From contig CM065879.1 in assembly GCA_033439255.1 (NCBI GenBank), forward strand, positions 414,501-478,500: a stretch of 64,000 nucleotides of DNA. The letters are read 5' to 3'. Made by a program: the position numbers and the translations under genes. Positions 22,798 to 36,219 of this stretch are shown here, piece after piece; the first letter of the stretch is position 1, and each line of letters begins with the position of its first letter. The notes beneath the pieces are model-generated. The model did no database searches. It was given only the letters and a program-made list of their open reading frames with translations, and was not told where the DNA came from. The DNA comes from Hericium rajendrae. Lineage: Eukaryota > Basidiomycota > Agaricomycetes > Russulales > Hericiaceae.

Positions 22798-24640
22798 ATG
22801 GAGATGGCCACTTCCGCAGAGCAAGGAGCTCGGTGCGTTGTCACTTCTTCATGGTCAACGTAGGCTCTGAACAGCGTCATTCCGTGTTTGCGTTTGCAGG
22901 GACTACTGGACGAAATGTCTACAGGCAAGACTTGTCCTCGTCAACAGCATATCTACTTCTGCCAGCTCCAAGGAGACCTTGGATCACACTCGCAACGCGC
23001 TTTTCGTTGAGCTCAAAGCAATCAAGGATCTCATCACGCTCACAATGATACATGTCAATGATCTCTCTGTCACCGTGCGACTTCCTGCTGAGGTCCTATC
23101 GCACGTGTTCGCTCTCCTCTCGGACTGCAACCCGCCTTCGAAGCCCGGCGACGGACAGGGCAGGAGACGGCGCCTTGGGTGGATTACCGTGACCCACGTG
23201 TGTCGACATTGGCGGCAGGTGGCGCTTTCCATGCCCGTTCTTTGGACCAATATTGGAGCCCCACAAACGGGCCCATGGATGGACGAGATGCTCATGAGGT
23301 CCAAGCAGGCTCCGTTCACGCTTTCGGCATACATTGCGCACAATATAGGAGTCTGCAATGCCGTCCTGAAGGCGCTCAGTGCCGATCATGTATGGAGAAT
23401 GAAGGGCCTCTGTCTTTCAGACAAAGTCCATGGTTATAAGCGTGGACATTTTAAGCAATGTAGGACTGAAGTGCTGGCGGGTCTCAAATACCCTGCGCCG
23501 ATGCTAGAATCATTGGTTCTAGAGAGTGTCACCGAATCGGACACACTGCCGCCGGACATTTTCGCGGGGAATCTGCCTTCTCTGCGCCGCTTTACCGCTC
23601 AGAATCTTTATGGGAAAGGGTGGGACGCATCTCGCATCTGTAACCTTACGGATCTCGAGCTGGATTTCCAGGTCGACGCTTCGCTTGCAACATTGTTGAT
23701 TCTACTCAAGAATTCCCCTGCATTGGAGAATGTGAAGATCGTCATCAGTAAAGATGGAACTCCATGCGAGTCGGAGGAGCACCTTCCTGAAGGGAAAATA
23801 TTCTTGTTTTCTCTCAAAATGTTATACTTCAGCAGTCAAGCGGATACAAGGTGCATCCGATTCCTGGCTAGTCTGATCATTCCGTCGACTGCGCGAATGG
23901 AGTTCAAATTTTTGGGCAGTGACGTGGAGAAAATGCTCCGCATCATCTCTCTTATACCCGCTTTCATTGGCATGGAGGATTCCTCTGCCCTTGCATCCCC
24001 GTCCTGGATGCGACTCGCCTGCAGTCAATATTATGCTGGTACACAAGTTTCAATCGACACATGGCTCGAAGAAGTTAGCAAAATATCCGGAAAGCCACCG
24101 TTTTCCATGCAGTGGAACATATTATCGCCGGCAGAACGCATTCCCGTAGTGCAGCGGCTACTCGCATCTTTCGACTTGCGCAGAGTCACGTACCTTATCT
24201 TGGATTCAGCAGAATTTGACGAAACCATCCATGATACATTCAAGGAGTTGTTCAGCCGTATGTCTGGGGTGAGGGAGGTCATGCTGAGGGGGCTTGGAAT
24301 CGGCCCTCTTCTTGCTTTGTTGGAGACTATGCGCATCCGAATTCCTCCGTACCCACAGACTTCAAGCATCAGCGAACAGGAAACGATTGAGGATTCTCCG
24401 TTATTCCCAAATCTCACGCGCCTAAAGATTGCGACAGCACCATTTGGCAAGTCGACTCAAGACGACCGAGGCGGGGACCAATTTGGTAACTTGCTGCTCA
24501 GCGTGGTTCAGAAGCGTTCTGCGCTGGGGGCACGCATCCATACGCTGGAGCTGTTGATAAAGAAACGGCCCCGCGGTAGCAAGGCCATGTTGGACGGTCT
24601 TCGTAAGCACGTCGAAGTTCTGTGCTATTCGTCGCAGTGA
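22798..24640 (+). CDS. F-box-like protein with divergent leucine-rich C-terminal part (paralog 1)
   Basis: Exon 1 is tiny (22798-22832, MEMATSAEQGAR) and joins exon 2 at 22900 to give GARDYWTKCLQARLVLV. The F-box-like segment is VTVRLPAEVLSHVFALLSDC, followed by LGWITVTHVCRHWRQVALSM and PVLWTNIGAPQTGPWMDEM, the usual basidiomycete F-box arrangement. The remaining ~400 residues contain irregular leucine-rich elements (MLESLVLESV, LPSLRRF). It probably acts as an SCF substrate adaptor, with an unknown target. Length is about 600 residues. The short first exon and phase-2 intron are shared with the paralogs at 25381 and 45770. No lesion is seen. Confidence 0.85.
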
Positions 24641-25380
24641 AGACGCAGACTGGTACTGATACGCGTACATACGGACACGTAGACGGAAGCGCGCCACGGG
24701 CGAGAGTCAGGTCTACTAGAGATGGGTCGACTCCAGGTTCAGCCAGCAGATATATGGAATGAATAAAAGATACTTTCTGTTAATAGATCGAAGACGAGTT
24801 AGTCTTTGCATGCAGATCGGCGGAGATCTAAGAAACATTGAGCTCGAGGTTGTATTCAAGACGCGCGAGTTGGAACTGCATCTACCTTCCTCGTACTGCC
24901 GATCTTCTTCCTCTCCGTATAGCTAGAGCGACATATTCATAAGTGAAAAGAGCTGGGGAACCCACAACAAATGAGGCGAGAAAACTTCCACTGTCCAGAT
25001 CGCAGTCGTGATTCGCGAGCTTCACGCCGAGCGTCAATGTCGTGAGAAAGTCTACAACCGGGTGGATGGATAAATCATTAAGGTATGAAATTCGCTTATG
25101 AACGCGCTGACGTCCTAAGACCTACATGATGTGGACTTTCCATTGTCTAACTCTCAATCTCATTGTCGGAGTCTATTCTTCAAGTCCTATTGTTCAATAG
25201 CACTTAAAGCTATCGTTTTCCCCTCATTCCGTATTCCTCGCTGCCACTCACGACGAGCGACCACCCTACGCTCGAACTACTGCTGGCGGCTCGCAATATT
25301 CGAGCTGCAATTGCGTTTCCAGTCACAGCCAATAGTGTTGAATTACCTATCTTCTTATAACTTTCAGCATTCTCTCCGCA
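24641..25380. other. Spacer between tandem F-box-like genes
   Basis: This 740-bp stretch contains the 3' flank of the first F-box-like gene and the promoter of the second. Pyrimidine-rich sequence lies at 25130-25260. No gene or repeat was identified. Confidence 0.4.
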
Positions 25381-27199
25381 ATGCCGCGTGGAGTCGTCAC
25401 CGACGAAAGTGCTCGGTGCGTACGATCCATCGTTCGATTGTCTTCCCAACTAAACTTCATGTTGGTGTTTTAGCGACCACTGGACGAAGGCCTTAAAGAA
25501 GCGACTTGTCTCCACAGATGGCGTTACCGCGTTCAGCTCAATGGACCTGGTCGATCGGACCCGCAATCGACTCCAGGCCGAGCTCAAGGCACTACAACAC
25601 CTCGTAACACTCACATTCGCTCGCGTCAACAGCCTCTCCATCACAGCGCGACTGCCAGCGGAGGTGCTCATGCACGTCTTCAGCATGCTCTCGGAATGCG
25701 ATCCGCCGGGCTCGAAGCCCTTCTCATGCATCAGGTCCGGCGAGAAACAGCCCCTCGGGTGGATCACCGCGACACACGTCTGCCGCCGCTGGCGAGAGGT
25801 GGCACTTTCTGCGCCAGGTCTGTGGACGAACGTCGGTGCCCCGCAGACCGTGCGTTGGATGGAGGAAATGCTCGTCAGATCCAAGCAGGTTCCCTTCACC
25901 CTTTCGGCATGCCTTACCCTCGACGCCAGAATCTGCAAATTCATCGTCAAGGCATTAGGTCCCGCCTACATTTGCCGGATGAAGGGCTTTCATCTTTCCG
26001 AGAAAGACGCCAGGAGCGAGCGTGGAAACGATCTCGAGCTCGAAATGGACGGACTACGGACACGCGTGTTCGAACACCTCAACCTCCCTGCACCGATGCT
26101 AGAATCTTTGGCCTTCAAGGATGTGAAGGAATGTTACGAGTGGCAACCCCATACCCTTTTCGCGAGCACACTGCCTCGTTTGCGCCGATTTGCCGATGAT
26201 GAAGGTGACAGAAACTTCTGGGACGCGCCCTACCTGCGCAATCTCACGGGCTTGGATCTAAAGTCCGGATACGAGTTCTCGTCTAGCAAATTGCTAGCAC
26301 TGCTCAAGGAGTCTCCGATGTTGGAGGACTTGAGAGTCACCAGGAGGTTCTCTCGCGAAAAAACCCGTTATGACGGGAATACCCTCTCTTTGCCCGCACT
26401 CAAGACATTCTACTTTGATAGCAAGGCAGACGCTACCTGCAACGAATTTCTGTCCAGAATAATTATCCCACCATCTGCACGGCAGGAGTACAAACTCTGG
26501 GGTGTGTTTCCCGAGCAACAATATCTCGTCCTTCCTATTTCTACCAGTCCAGTGGACACCAGCGACGTTCCGACCCGCCCATGCGCTTCCATCATACGAC
26601 TTAATTGCAGCAGCAGAGATGCAAGGAATTGCAATGAAATAAGCCTGCGGGGATGGGCCCCCGGCGAGAACGAGAACGCCCCGCCGCACTTCTCCATGCG
26701 ATACTTCCTTCACAATTCCGACCCTGCCGCAAAACATGCAGTAGCAGTACAACAGCTACTCGGCGCCTTTGATATCAGCAAGGTCGGGTATCTCTTGCTG
26801 TACTCAAAACGCCTCGATGGCGGCTTCCGCGACGTGCTCGGCGACGCGTTCAGCCGCATGTCGGTACTGTCATGGCTCACGCTGAGGGGATGTGGCGTCG
26901 GGTCTCTGCTTGGCTATCTGGAGAAGACGCATATTGTCCCACCAGACCCCGAGAACGAAGAGCAGGACGAGGAACATTCACAGGAGTCGCTTTTCTTCCC
27001 GAGGCTGGAACGCTTCAGCGTTACGTCGATGCCTTTTGATCAGGCCCTGTCAGATGTGCTGGTCGAGGCGATCAGAAAACGGAACAAGTGTAAGCGGCGG
27101 CTTCCTAGGCTGGTGTTGTCGGGCTGCGAAGGGAGCAAACCTTTGGTTCGCAGGCTCTCCCGACTTGTCGGTAGCCTGAGTCACGACGGTACTAAATAA
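25381..27199 (+). CDS. F-box-like protein (paralog 2, tandem to paralog 1)
   Basis: Exon 1 (25381-25415, MPRGVVTDESAR) joins exon 2 at 25474 to give ARDHWTKALKKRLVSTDG. The F-box segment is ITARLPAEVLMHVFSMLSEC, followed by LGWITATHVCRRWREVALSA and LWTNVGAPQTVRWMEEMLV. It is clearly paralogous to the gene at 22798 throughout the N-terminal 200 residues, while the C-terminal recognition part has diverged strongly. Exon 1 has exactly the same length (35 nt) and intron phase as in paralog 1, supporting tandem duplication. Likely role is an SCF adaptor. The protein looks intact, about 585 residues. Confidence 0.85.
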
Positions 27200-27863
27200 T
27201 CATGAAAATTTCCTCTTACGCGATGCAGTGGAGCCTACGTATTAGTGCCAGAAATTCTGAGGGCATCGATACTAGCGACAAAAAGGCTAGCAACTCCTTG
27301 GGACCCTCCCCATAGAACCCTTTTCGGGAAGTGCCTGGTTTTTTTGTTCTTGTACAGGATCCAGTGCCTGCGACCACCTGAGTACAGTTGTACTCGAACA
27401 TTATGTCGAAGGTCCTGCTCGACGAGGCAATCAAAGGGTACGACAGGGCACGACAGGACGTAGTGCGCGACGAGGAGCGACAAGCGGCCAATTACAAGGC
27501 CCACACGGCCCACGACAGTGACATGCGACGCGGGTCCAAGCCTGGGACGAGGGGCTATTTTGAACAGTAGCGAAGCGTTCCAAATGAGATGTACTTACTG
27601 GCTGCGGAAAGTCATGAACTTTGTACTAACAGATTTTTTCCCTAGGCTCACCAGAAGTTTCTCGCACTAATAGGCTCTGATCATCTGCAACTCATGTCCG
27701 AATTCAATGACGATAATTTACACATTGCAATTGCAAGAACCAGCGACTCTACCAGTTTACAGTAATGGTACACCACCAGGGGAAATGTCCACCGCGAAGA
27801 TGCAATAGACAGATATAAATTACAGCTTTTGATATTCTGATGCATCCAAGATCGCGACACGCG
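27200..27863. other. Intergenic between convergent genes
   Basis: This lies between the 3' ends of the F-box-like gene (+) and RCD1 (-). A 60-codon charged frame at 27388-27570 (+) has no homology I recognise. Nothing else is supported. Confidence 0.4.
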
Positions 27864-29102
27864 TTACTGTTCGTTCAGGTTGTTAAGGAGTGTGGTGAGG
27901 CAGCGCTTCGTGACCATATCGCCCTGTTTCATAGATAATTAGTGAGGTATAGATTGAAGCTGCATCGTCAGACTGACCTTGAGAAGAGCGGCGAAGGTGT
28001 TGTCGCGGAGGGGTTCAGGGAGACAGGCGCGCAAGGCTTCGCGGGCCCTAGAGTAACATCGCTGAGATCTTGGACATACAAACAAAAAAGGAAGGACTTA
28101 CCTTGGGTTATCACTGAGGCGCAGGTAACACCGAACGACGTGCTTCAACAGCCGGACGGCCTGAGTATCCACAAGCTGGTTGACCATGTTGCTGAGGACA
28201 GTGCCGACGGCGAAGAACCGCTCGTACGTATGGCAGATGTACGTGAGGCCGGTCTCGTCAAGCAGGATCTTCTGAACGATGAAAATGGCGACTGTCTTGG
28301 ACAGCTCCGATCCAGTCTCCATGATGCGAAGGCACAAGGGTATAATTTCGGTGGAAAGAAGGAAGTGGATCACGGTGTTGTTGTCGTTTTGCTGGGATAT
28401 TGCTCAGTAAGGATGCCGATGCAATTGAGGTATGGAATCTTACTTTGACCAGAGCGCCGATCACACCTAGCGAAGTGAGACGCAAGTACTCAAATGGTCG
28501 CGTTTTCGATGTCGTGTTCAGAAAAGGGTAAAGGAAGAGAGGGATATGGGCTGCAAATTGAACGTCAGTCTGTATCGAGAGTAGTGATTATTGGCAAGAC
28601 TCACCATTGAGGAAGAGTTGTCTTGTCTCAGGGTGCGAGGCGACGCACTGCAGTAGCGCGAGGGCGTTGCAAACTCGGTTGGAGACATGCGCAGTCAGGT
28701 TTGGCGGTGACAGAAGGGGGTAAACGGCGATGATCTCCTGAAGCAGTGCAGGCATGATGCCTGACGAGTTTACGGAATTGAACAGGCGTCGGAGCGGGGT
28801 AAGACTGTACAGAACGCACCGAACGAGTGCCAAAGCACCAAAGCGAGATCATCATACTGCTCCCGCTTCTTGCTCAGCTCCAGCAAAGCAGCCTCTCTCG
28901 TCTCGGGATCCATCAAATCAATAACAAGTTGAAATATTTTGTTTTCCTCTGCGGCGCTGAGAGTCGCTGCAAGCTGGTTGTTTACGAACTGGGGAGGTCC
29001 GGGCTGATGAGGAGTGGGCTGCGCGAGCGAGGCAGCATTAACGGAAATTTCGGCGTATCCCAGGCTCCGTTGATATACATTATAGGGTAAATTGTGGTCC
29101 AT
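27864..29102 (-). CDS. RCD1: CNOT9/Rcd1/Caf40, CCR4-NOT complex subunit
   Basis: The ATG at 29102 gives [20 protein letters not shown]. The conserved armadillo-like core follows over several exons: [152 protein letters not shown] and YLRLSDNPR. The C-terminus is [16 protein letters not shown]9 scaffolds the CCR4-NOT deadenylase and binds nucleic acids and tryptophan motifs of recruited silencers. It is one of the most conserved proteins in eukaryotes, and here the core is essentially unaltered. It shares a short promoter with the gene at 29571. Confidence 0.95.
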
Positions 29103-29570
29103 GATGCAAACTGCTACGATCGCAGAGCATGTCAGAGTCGATGCCGAGGAGTTGCACAGAGGCGTTACTCACGGGACAGAAGCTCGATCAGTGCACTGTC
29201 TTCAGGCTCGACAGTGCACCGTTGGAGCCGTGTGAGATATAAGAGAGTGGAGGTAGGAGGAGAAGATGCAGACACGCGCAAGTCGGATGTTTAGGTGATG
29301 GTGGTTTGTGGACAAGTCGCGCGGCGCGCTTGACGGCGCTTGACGAGCAGCGCAAGCCCTTCGCCACCTCAATATATGCCTGACCACCGGCGTCCATTCA
29401 GCGCCCTAACGCGCTCCTTACATTCACCATTCTATTGCTCTGAATCGTCTTGTTTGCGTTGAGGATCTATTTCCTGTAGAGGAAACCGTCGCAGAAGTCA
29501 AGGAGTGGCAGGCAAGACGGAGCCTTTACGACACGCAGCCTATTCAGCCAGTATTCAGCGCCAGCCCGCA
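29103..29570. promoter_or_regulatory. 468-bp divergent promoter between RCD1 and the ATPase gene
   Basis: Both start codons face away from this stretch, so it must hold both promoters. No clear TATA box is visible on either side. Upstream of RCD1 there is a short inverted-repeat-like pair (GCACTGTC..GACAGTGC at about 29190-29218). It may also carry non-coding leader exons. Confidence 0.5.
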
Positions 29571-32500
29571 ATGGTTGACGCTCGAGCAAGTTTGGTATGT
29601 ACGCTGCACCGTCAGATGTCATCTTCACTAAATACGTCCGTCTCCTTGATATGATAGTGGGAAAGCGGTCATGATGAGACGGTGGAAGTGAATCAAAGAG
29701 CTCTCATTGATAAGGTTCTGGCTCGATACTCGGGAGAGTTCACAGGTGAGGAGTTATGCATGGTTTCTGGAATTCCACCTTCATATAGTCCACAGTGTTT
29801 CGTGAACTGTTACAGAACTCGGACGATGCGGGTGCTCGTTCTGTAGAGATTCGTTTTGAGACGAATGCGCACTTGGAACGCCAGAAGGGCGAAGGTCATA
29901 CTCAGCCTGACACTGGCGTCGACAAGGAGAAGCTCCCAGATTTGAAGACAGCTCTTGTACGTGTCTGTGACTCCTTTTATCTTGTCGAGATTAACGCTTC
30001 TGTTGTTGCGTAGGTGCATCAATGGTCGTTTAGGAACAATGGTATACCCTTTAGAGATGAGGACTGGAGCCGTCTTAAGAAGATAGGTCAGTTGCAGATC
30101 GTCTCCCATTGGTTCCTTCACTAACTTTGCTCGCAGCCGAGGGTAATCCTGACGAAGAGAAGATTGGGGCGTTCGGAGTTGGTGAGAATGCGTCTCTCTG
30201 CGACGAAGCGTGGGGCTAATGCTCTCGGCCAGGCTTTTACAGTCTCTTTTCGGTGACTGAAGAACCATGGGTCACATCCGGAGGTAGGCAAATTCTCCTC
30301 TAACTCTGTTCATTGCTCAACCCTTCTCTAGACCAGTGGATGAATTTCTATTGGAAAGATAAGAAAGATCAGGTAAGGATATCGCTCTTGCCAACTTAAC
30401 CAATGCCCACATCTTTGCAGCTATTCGCCCGTCGCGGAAAGATGCCATCCACCGAAGGCTCCTCCCCTGATCCGTGGACAGCGTTCCAAATGACGCTCCG
30501 CGAACCAGCACCCATCCCGCCAGCCTTCGACTTCGCGCGCTTCCTAGCGTCCTCGATCACCTTCATGGTCCACCTTTCGGAGGTCAGCGTATACTTCGAC
30601 GACAAGCGGCTGGTGCGCTTGTCGAAGGACGCTAGTGCACCCCAGGACGTGCCGATGTTGCGAGGACTGAAGAGTAAGAGTCCGAGCGGGATCATGACGG
30701 TGAAGAGCATACAGTCCACACGTGAGATCAGAAATTTCAAAAGCTGCGCTCATTTGCTAATCCGATGTCTACGTAGCGCTGCACATACAAGCAGAGGTCG
30801 TACGGTGGGTGTACTCTGTCGGGACGGAGAAGCCGACGCTTGCGCCCAAGGCAGCGAAGCCCGCAACAAGCGGGTTCTTCTCATCACTCTTCGGCTTGGG
30901 AGGCTTGCAGGCGCCGCAGCGGGCACTTACACCTGTACCTGTTGCGCCCAAGGAAGAAACCAACTTGCTTGAGGTCCACGAGACAAGCGTCGTCTTGTCG
31001 ATCTTCACCGCAAATGTTGACGTCCAGCTTGACAAGAAGATGACAGCAGAGCTCCAGCGATCGACGAAGAAGAATCCTCCGAGCAAGGTCCAGTACGGGC
31101 TGATTTATGTGAGTTTTCTTGTTTGCACTGTGGGAGGGCTCTATTTATGTTATGGTATCATCAGACGGGCAAAGACGAATACGATGCTAGCGTCAAGGCT
31201 GAGGAGAAGATGCCTTTTGCCACTGGCAGCGTTTTCCAGGGCCTCCGAGCCGATCTCGAAGGGTCTGTTCTCATTCCATTCCAGTAATGCATAATTCTCA
31301 ACTGACTGTTATACAGTACCGGATCCGCACGGATATTTATCGTGAGCGCTACATCCTTTGGATAATTGTCGATTCTATGCTCATGATTGTTAACCGGTAG
31401 GGTCATGCCACGGGTCAAACGACGGGCATTGGCGGCCACATGGCAGCTCGTTTCATTCCCACAGTAGAACGCGAATCGGTGGATTTGGTGTATGTTTTCA
31501 ACTTCCCTGATTTGTGCAATGCTCAAAGTGCTTAAGTGATCGCAATGTGGCAGGTAAGTGACTAGTCCGTTGCCTTGTGCCGGTATTGAGCTTCGGCTGC
31601 ATCAGTCTGGAACAAGGAGCTCCTCTACGTCGGTGGGTTCCTGGCGAGATCCGCGTATGAAACCGAGCTTGGGAAAATCAAGGACATGTGGACCGGCGTG
31701 GTGGCTTCGAGCAAACCCGATACACCCCTCGATCCCGAATTCAGCTCCTGGCTCACGAAGCGCGCTCTTCATGCGCTCAAGTTCTTCACCTTCCACCAAT
31801 CCACGCCGTCATCGGTCGTATCCAGCCTGATGGAGACCGCTTTCTTCACCTGCGCGACTTACCAACCTTTCTCGATAATATCGTCCGAAGGAATCCTCAG
31901 CGCCGCCGACGTCCGCATGCCAGACGCGACCTTCACCGCATTCCTACGTCGTCTTCCGGTCGTCCCGCAGGAGGTCTCTGATAGTGCAAAGACTATGATA
32001 TCGGCGCTGCGGGGGCGAGGCATGATCAAGGATATCACATTCGCTGACGTTATCCAGGAGCTGGACAGAAGGCCGCTTTCGGAGGCGGAGTGCGTTGCGT
32101 GCCTGAAATGGTGGGTAGAGATCAACAAGCAGAAGAACGACCCCGCTACCGTGCAAGCACGGAGGAAATTGCTGGACAATACTATGCTCAGCGTTGCGGG
32201 AGCTGACGGAACTCAGGGAAAGATCATCCCTCTTTCAAGTATCCAATCGTTCTTGAATCCAAGGAAAATGGGCTCGATGATACCGACAGATGGCCCGTTG
32301 CCCGACCATCTCCTCCCCCTCACCATAAGCAGAGCGTTCGATCCCGATGTTCTGTCCGCCGTCTTCCCATGGCACCAGTTCACCATTCCCGACTGGATTC
32401 GGCACGTCGTCGATCCTTCTGTGGCCTCGGCAAATAAGGACTTCGACCTCACGGTGTCTGCAACTTGGGCGGAGCGCATCATCGTCGTGGTCTCTCGGGC

Positions 32501-35500
32501 GTGGCCGTCCCTGCCGAAGCGGCCGCAAGACGAGATTGTGGCCCTTCTGAAGGACAAGGCGTTCATCCCGACGTCTGTCGGCATGAAGGCACCGGGCGAT
32601 GCGTACTTCGCGAATGTGAATTTGTTCAAGGATCTCCCTGTTGTCACTTTACCTTCCGGGACGGCTGTGAAGGGGCCGATGGAGAAGGTCTTGCAGTCAT
32701 TAGGTGTGCGCAAGCACGTCGAGCTGCAACTCGTTTTTGACAGGTACTTGCTTAATCTCGCTGTCTTTTCGACGACGCTGACGATGGCGTTAGGATGATC
32801 AAGACTGGAGACTGGACTATCATCGACCTGGTCAAATACCTTGTGTCAGCGCAGTCGACCTTGACGGAATTGGAGATAGAGCGCTTGACTTATACAGCCG
32901 CGTTCCCGAGACAAGCTACGCCCTCAGACCAGTCCTCCAAAGGTCAGGAGCCAGTCAAGGTTGCGCGGTACAAAGCCAGCGATTTGTATGAACCCTTGGA
33001 CGTTTTCCGCGAACTCGGTCTTCCCGTAATCGATTGGGGAACAGAGAACAAATGGAAACCATCGTCAGAGGAAGGTCCGTATTTGCGATTCGTTATAAAT
33101 TGCCGGATTGTTGATCGATATTGCAGCCAAGTTCTTGTACTCACTTGGTCTGAAACGCTCGCCTCCCCTCTGGACCATTATCCAATTGGCCGCAGGCACA
33201 GATCCAGTGTTACGTTCCAAGGCTTTGAAGTACTTCTTGGACAACTTCACTACCAAATATTCCGACTATGATCCCTACCCCTTCCGAGAACTAGCTTTCA
33301 TTCCTGCTATCAATGGGCCGGAAAAGCTTATGGCAAAACCTTTGGAGGTATGGGTTCACTGAGCGGTTCGACACGGGCCTCTAATCACAGACTATTTTCA
33401 GGTCTTTGCGAATCACGAATGGGCTGTCCTTGGATTCACCGTCATCGATCCCGAGTTACATGCCGACGTGACCAAATTGAAGATCAACGAGCATCCTCCA
33501 ACGTCTCGATTGGTGACTCTCCTCGAGAAAACACCGCCGCTGACTGAAAAGGACGCCCGGCAATGGTTTGAGGTACTAGCAACTCGCATCACAGGTGTGT
33601 ACTTATTCTCGTTGGGCAACTTATCGAATCCTTAGTGACCTGTCAGACTTCACTCCGAGTCAATTGCAGTCGCTATCGGTCATCCCGTTCGTGCCTACAA
33701 AGCCGATAGCGCCGGTGCAAGGCTCTTCGGTCCCGCCTTCTGCAGTTCAGAGACTGCCTCCGAGTCGGTGCTACTTTGCAGGCGCGTCTGGAGACGAGTT
33801 CCATTCCAAACTCTTCGTGTTTGTCGATTTCGGCTCCCGGGCCAACGCTTTCCTCAGCGCCTGCGGTACAAAGCATGAGCCCTCTGTCGAAGAGATCGTA
33901 CAAATTTTGCTGGCGAATCCACGACAGTTTTATGAGCTGGCAGACGGACGCGAGAAGTACGACATCTTGTCTTCGATGCTGCTGGACATTTGCTAACGTC
34001 TGATTTTAGTTACCTGTCAGAACTTCGGAATATAGCTGTTAATCGGAAGTTACTTTCGTCGAGCACTATTGCGCGCATGAAACGAACAAATATCCTTCTG
34101 GGATCACGCCGGATCAAGAAGAAGCAAACAGCAAAATCCGTGACGGACGTTGATGAGGATGAGTGGGACTCACAGGACGATCTGCTCAAGCCTGACAGCG
34201 TCGTTGTTGCTGACGACACGAATGCCTATCAGCTTTTCGGAGATTCCATTTTCTCTGCTCCCCAAGAAGACCTTCTCGAAGGTGAGAAATGTTCACACAT
34301 GATCGTAGATCAATGCTGAAATAGGTGGAAGAGTTCTACATTTATCTTGGTTCACCTCGTCTCAGCGTATTGATGCGAGAAGAATATAAAGTCAGTAGTG
34401 AAGTGTCTGGGACCAGACTTGGGCAAGAAATGAAGGCCCTAATCCTTCAACGCCTGCCTTTGTTCTTACACGAGCACTCCCACGCTCGCACTCGTATATC
34501 CTACAACTGGCTCAACACCGACAAGAACTTTGTAGTCAGGGTGTTTGGAAAGCTGAAAGTGAACAAGTCGCTGCACCACGGCACCATCCGGCTGTCTCAA
34601 GAGCAGGATGCGTCTGCTGCTGCGAAGCGGGATGGTAAGGGGCCCATCGAGCTCTGGCTTGCCAATAATACGCAACCTGACATGTACGAGTACGTCGCTT
34701 TCCATCTGCCCTGCATCTGTCAGTCAATCTCACGCCGTTATCCAGGGTCTCAATCTCCCTCTGTCGTTTACTCTTTGATTCCCCGAAAGTCAACGACGCG
34801 CTTTTGTTCATGACAATCCTATCGACGGACCTACGTGCTTTGCAACGACGGGGATACAACGGTGAGTTCAAGGACAATCGTTCAGCATCCAGGTGCCAAT
34901 TATTCCTATTTCCAGTTGCCCGGATTTTACGACAGCAGAATGCAGACCGTGAAGCCGCCCAGAAGGCTGCTCGTGAGTTGGTCGAGGGGCAGAGGCGGCC
35001 ACTTGCTTCTGATGCGACCCAAAACGAGAAACAACCGCTCTTGCCTGCTGCGGTCCAGGACCAGCAGCAACGACCCATACCTAACGCGGCCGAGAACCAG
35101 AAACGACCGCTCGCGTCCGACGCGACGCTGTCCGAGGGAAGTGGTGCTTTGCAGAAGCGGCCTTTATCCATGGTCCAGAATCTTCGAAAGTTTGTCACCA
35201 GGGGCGACGGCGGACGCGACGGTGGGCCTGTCGGTAATGGCAGTGCGGAAGCAGGACCATCTGCACTGCCAGAAAGCAAGCCAATCCTTCCCGGGGGAAG
35301 ACCAGGAGGGTTCGGAAGTCCGGCCCCGGCAAATGGCGTCACCCCACTAAGCAATATTGGTGAGCCATTTAGACGAGATCGCACTTTGCCGTTGCATTCT
35401 AACAGCGGATGTAGAGTCGAACATCAACATGGCTATCAAGGCGTGTGCACCTGAGATGGGTAGCCTGATTCGGAATCGAAAGCAGATGGAAGTCGTGAAG

Positions 35501-36135
35501 GAGTCGCTGAATGAAGGCTACTGCGACATTTCAGGCCACCAAGATATGGATCTTGTCGGTACAATCCCGACCTCTATGGGTCCGGTCAAATTCTTTGCTG
35601 CGCATGGTAGGCACTCTCTTTCGTTCTTCTCATTCGTGTTCTGATGTTTTGCAGATGTGCCCAATCGGGACTCCGTTGTGCACAGCGAACGAGAGTGCGT
35701 CGATCGATTTATCCGCATCCTCGAGGTGTTGGCCGGAGTATATAAGCTTCCGATGACAAGTCTACATATATTTATGGACACATCCGGACCGACAATTGCC
35801 TTCAACCGCAACGGGAGTTTATTTATGAATCTGCGGTATTACCAGGCATGGCGTACGTCGTTTGGTTTCCTTTCGTCCACACGCGTCTAACATAAAGCTG
35901 CGAACTCAGACGACCACGATGTTCAAGAAGGGGAGTTTTCCAAAGCTCTCATTTCTTGGTGAGATCAGTCTACGCACAAAGTATGATCATCCTGATCCTC
36001 GGCTATAGGTACTTTACTCTTGCCCATGAGATTGCGCATAATCTCGTCCAGCAACACAACTCGGAGCACGAGTTCTACTTCTCTTCCGTCTGCGAACAAT
36101 ATTTGTCGTCTTTGACAGGATTCATTGCTCGTTGA
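29571..36135 (+). CDS. Giant sacsin-like HSP90-type ATPase with C-terminal HExxH region
   Basis: A 24-nt first exon (29571-29594, MVDARASL) joins at the TGG after ..GATATGATAG (about 29657), giving LWESGHDETVEVNQRALI and YSGEFTVFRELLQNSDDAGA. This is the Bergerat (GHKL) ATP site: FRELLQNSDDAGA and IGAFGVGFYSLFSVTEEPW. Over 20 short introns follow. Later landmarks are GIGGHMAARFIPTVERES, FFTFHQSTPSSVVSSLME, LLGSRRIKKKQTAK and a disordered Gln/Pro-rich insert (about 34950-35340). The end reads WYFTLAHEIAHNLVQQH then SEHEFYFSSVCEQYL, a gluzincin-like HEIAH with a downstream His/Glu cluster. I estimate about 1,700 residues. I recall this fungal family under a DUF3684 label, not checked. Role is unknown, possibly a chaperone. 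It looks intact. Confidence 0.85.
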
Positions 36136-36219
36136 CCCGGTTCCTTTCTCAAACATCGCTGTAACGACTATATTATCATTGGATATCACGCGCACGTTCC
36201 ACGACGCTCTGTAACTTAT

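Noticed and set aside
27388-27570. Small charged frame (60 codons) between convergent genes
   Set aside because: No homology, no promoter sign, and it lies in the 3' flank of two genes.
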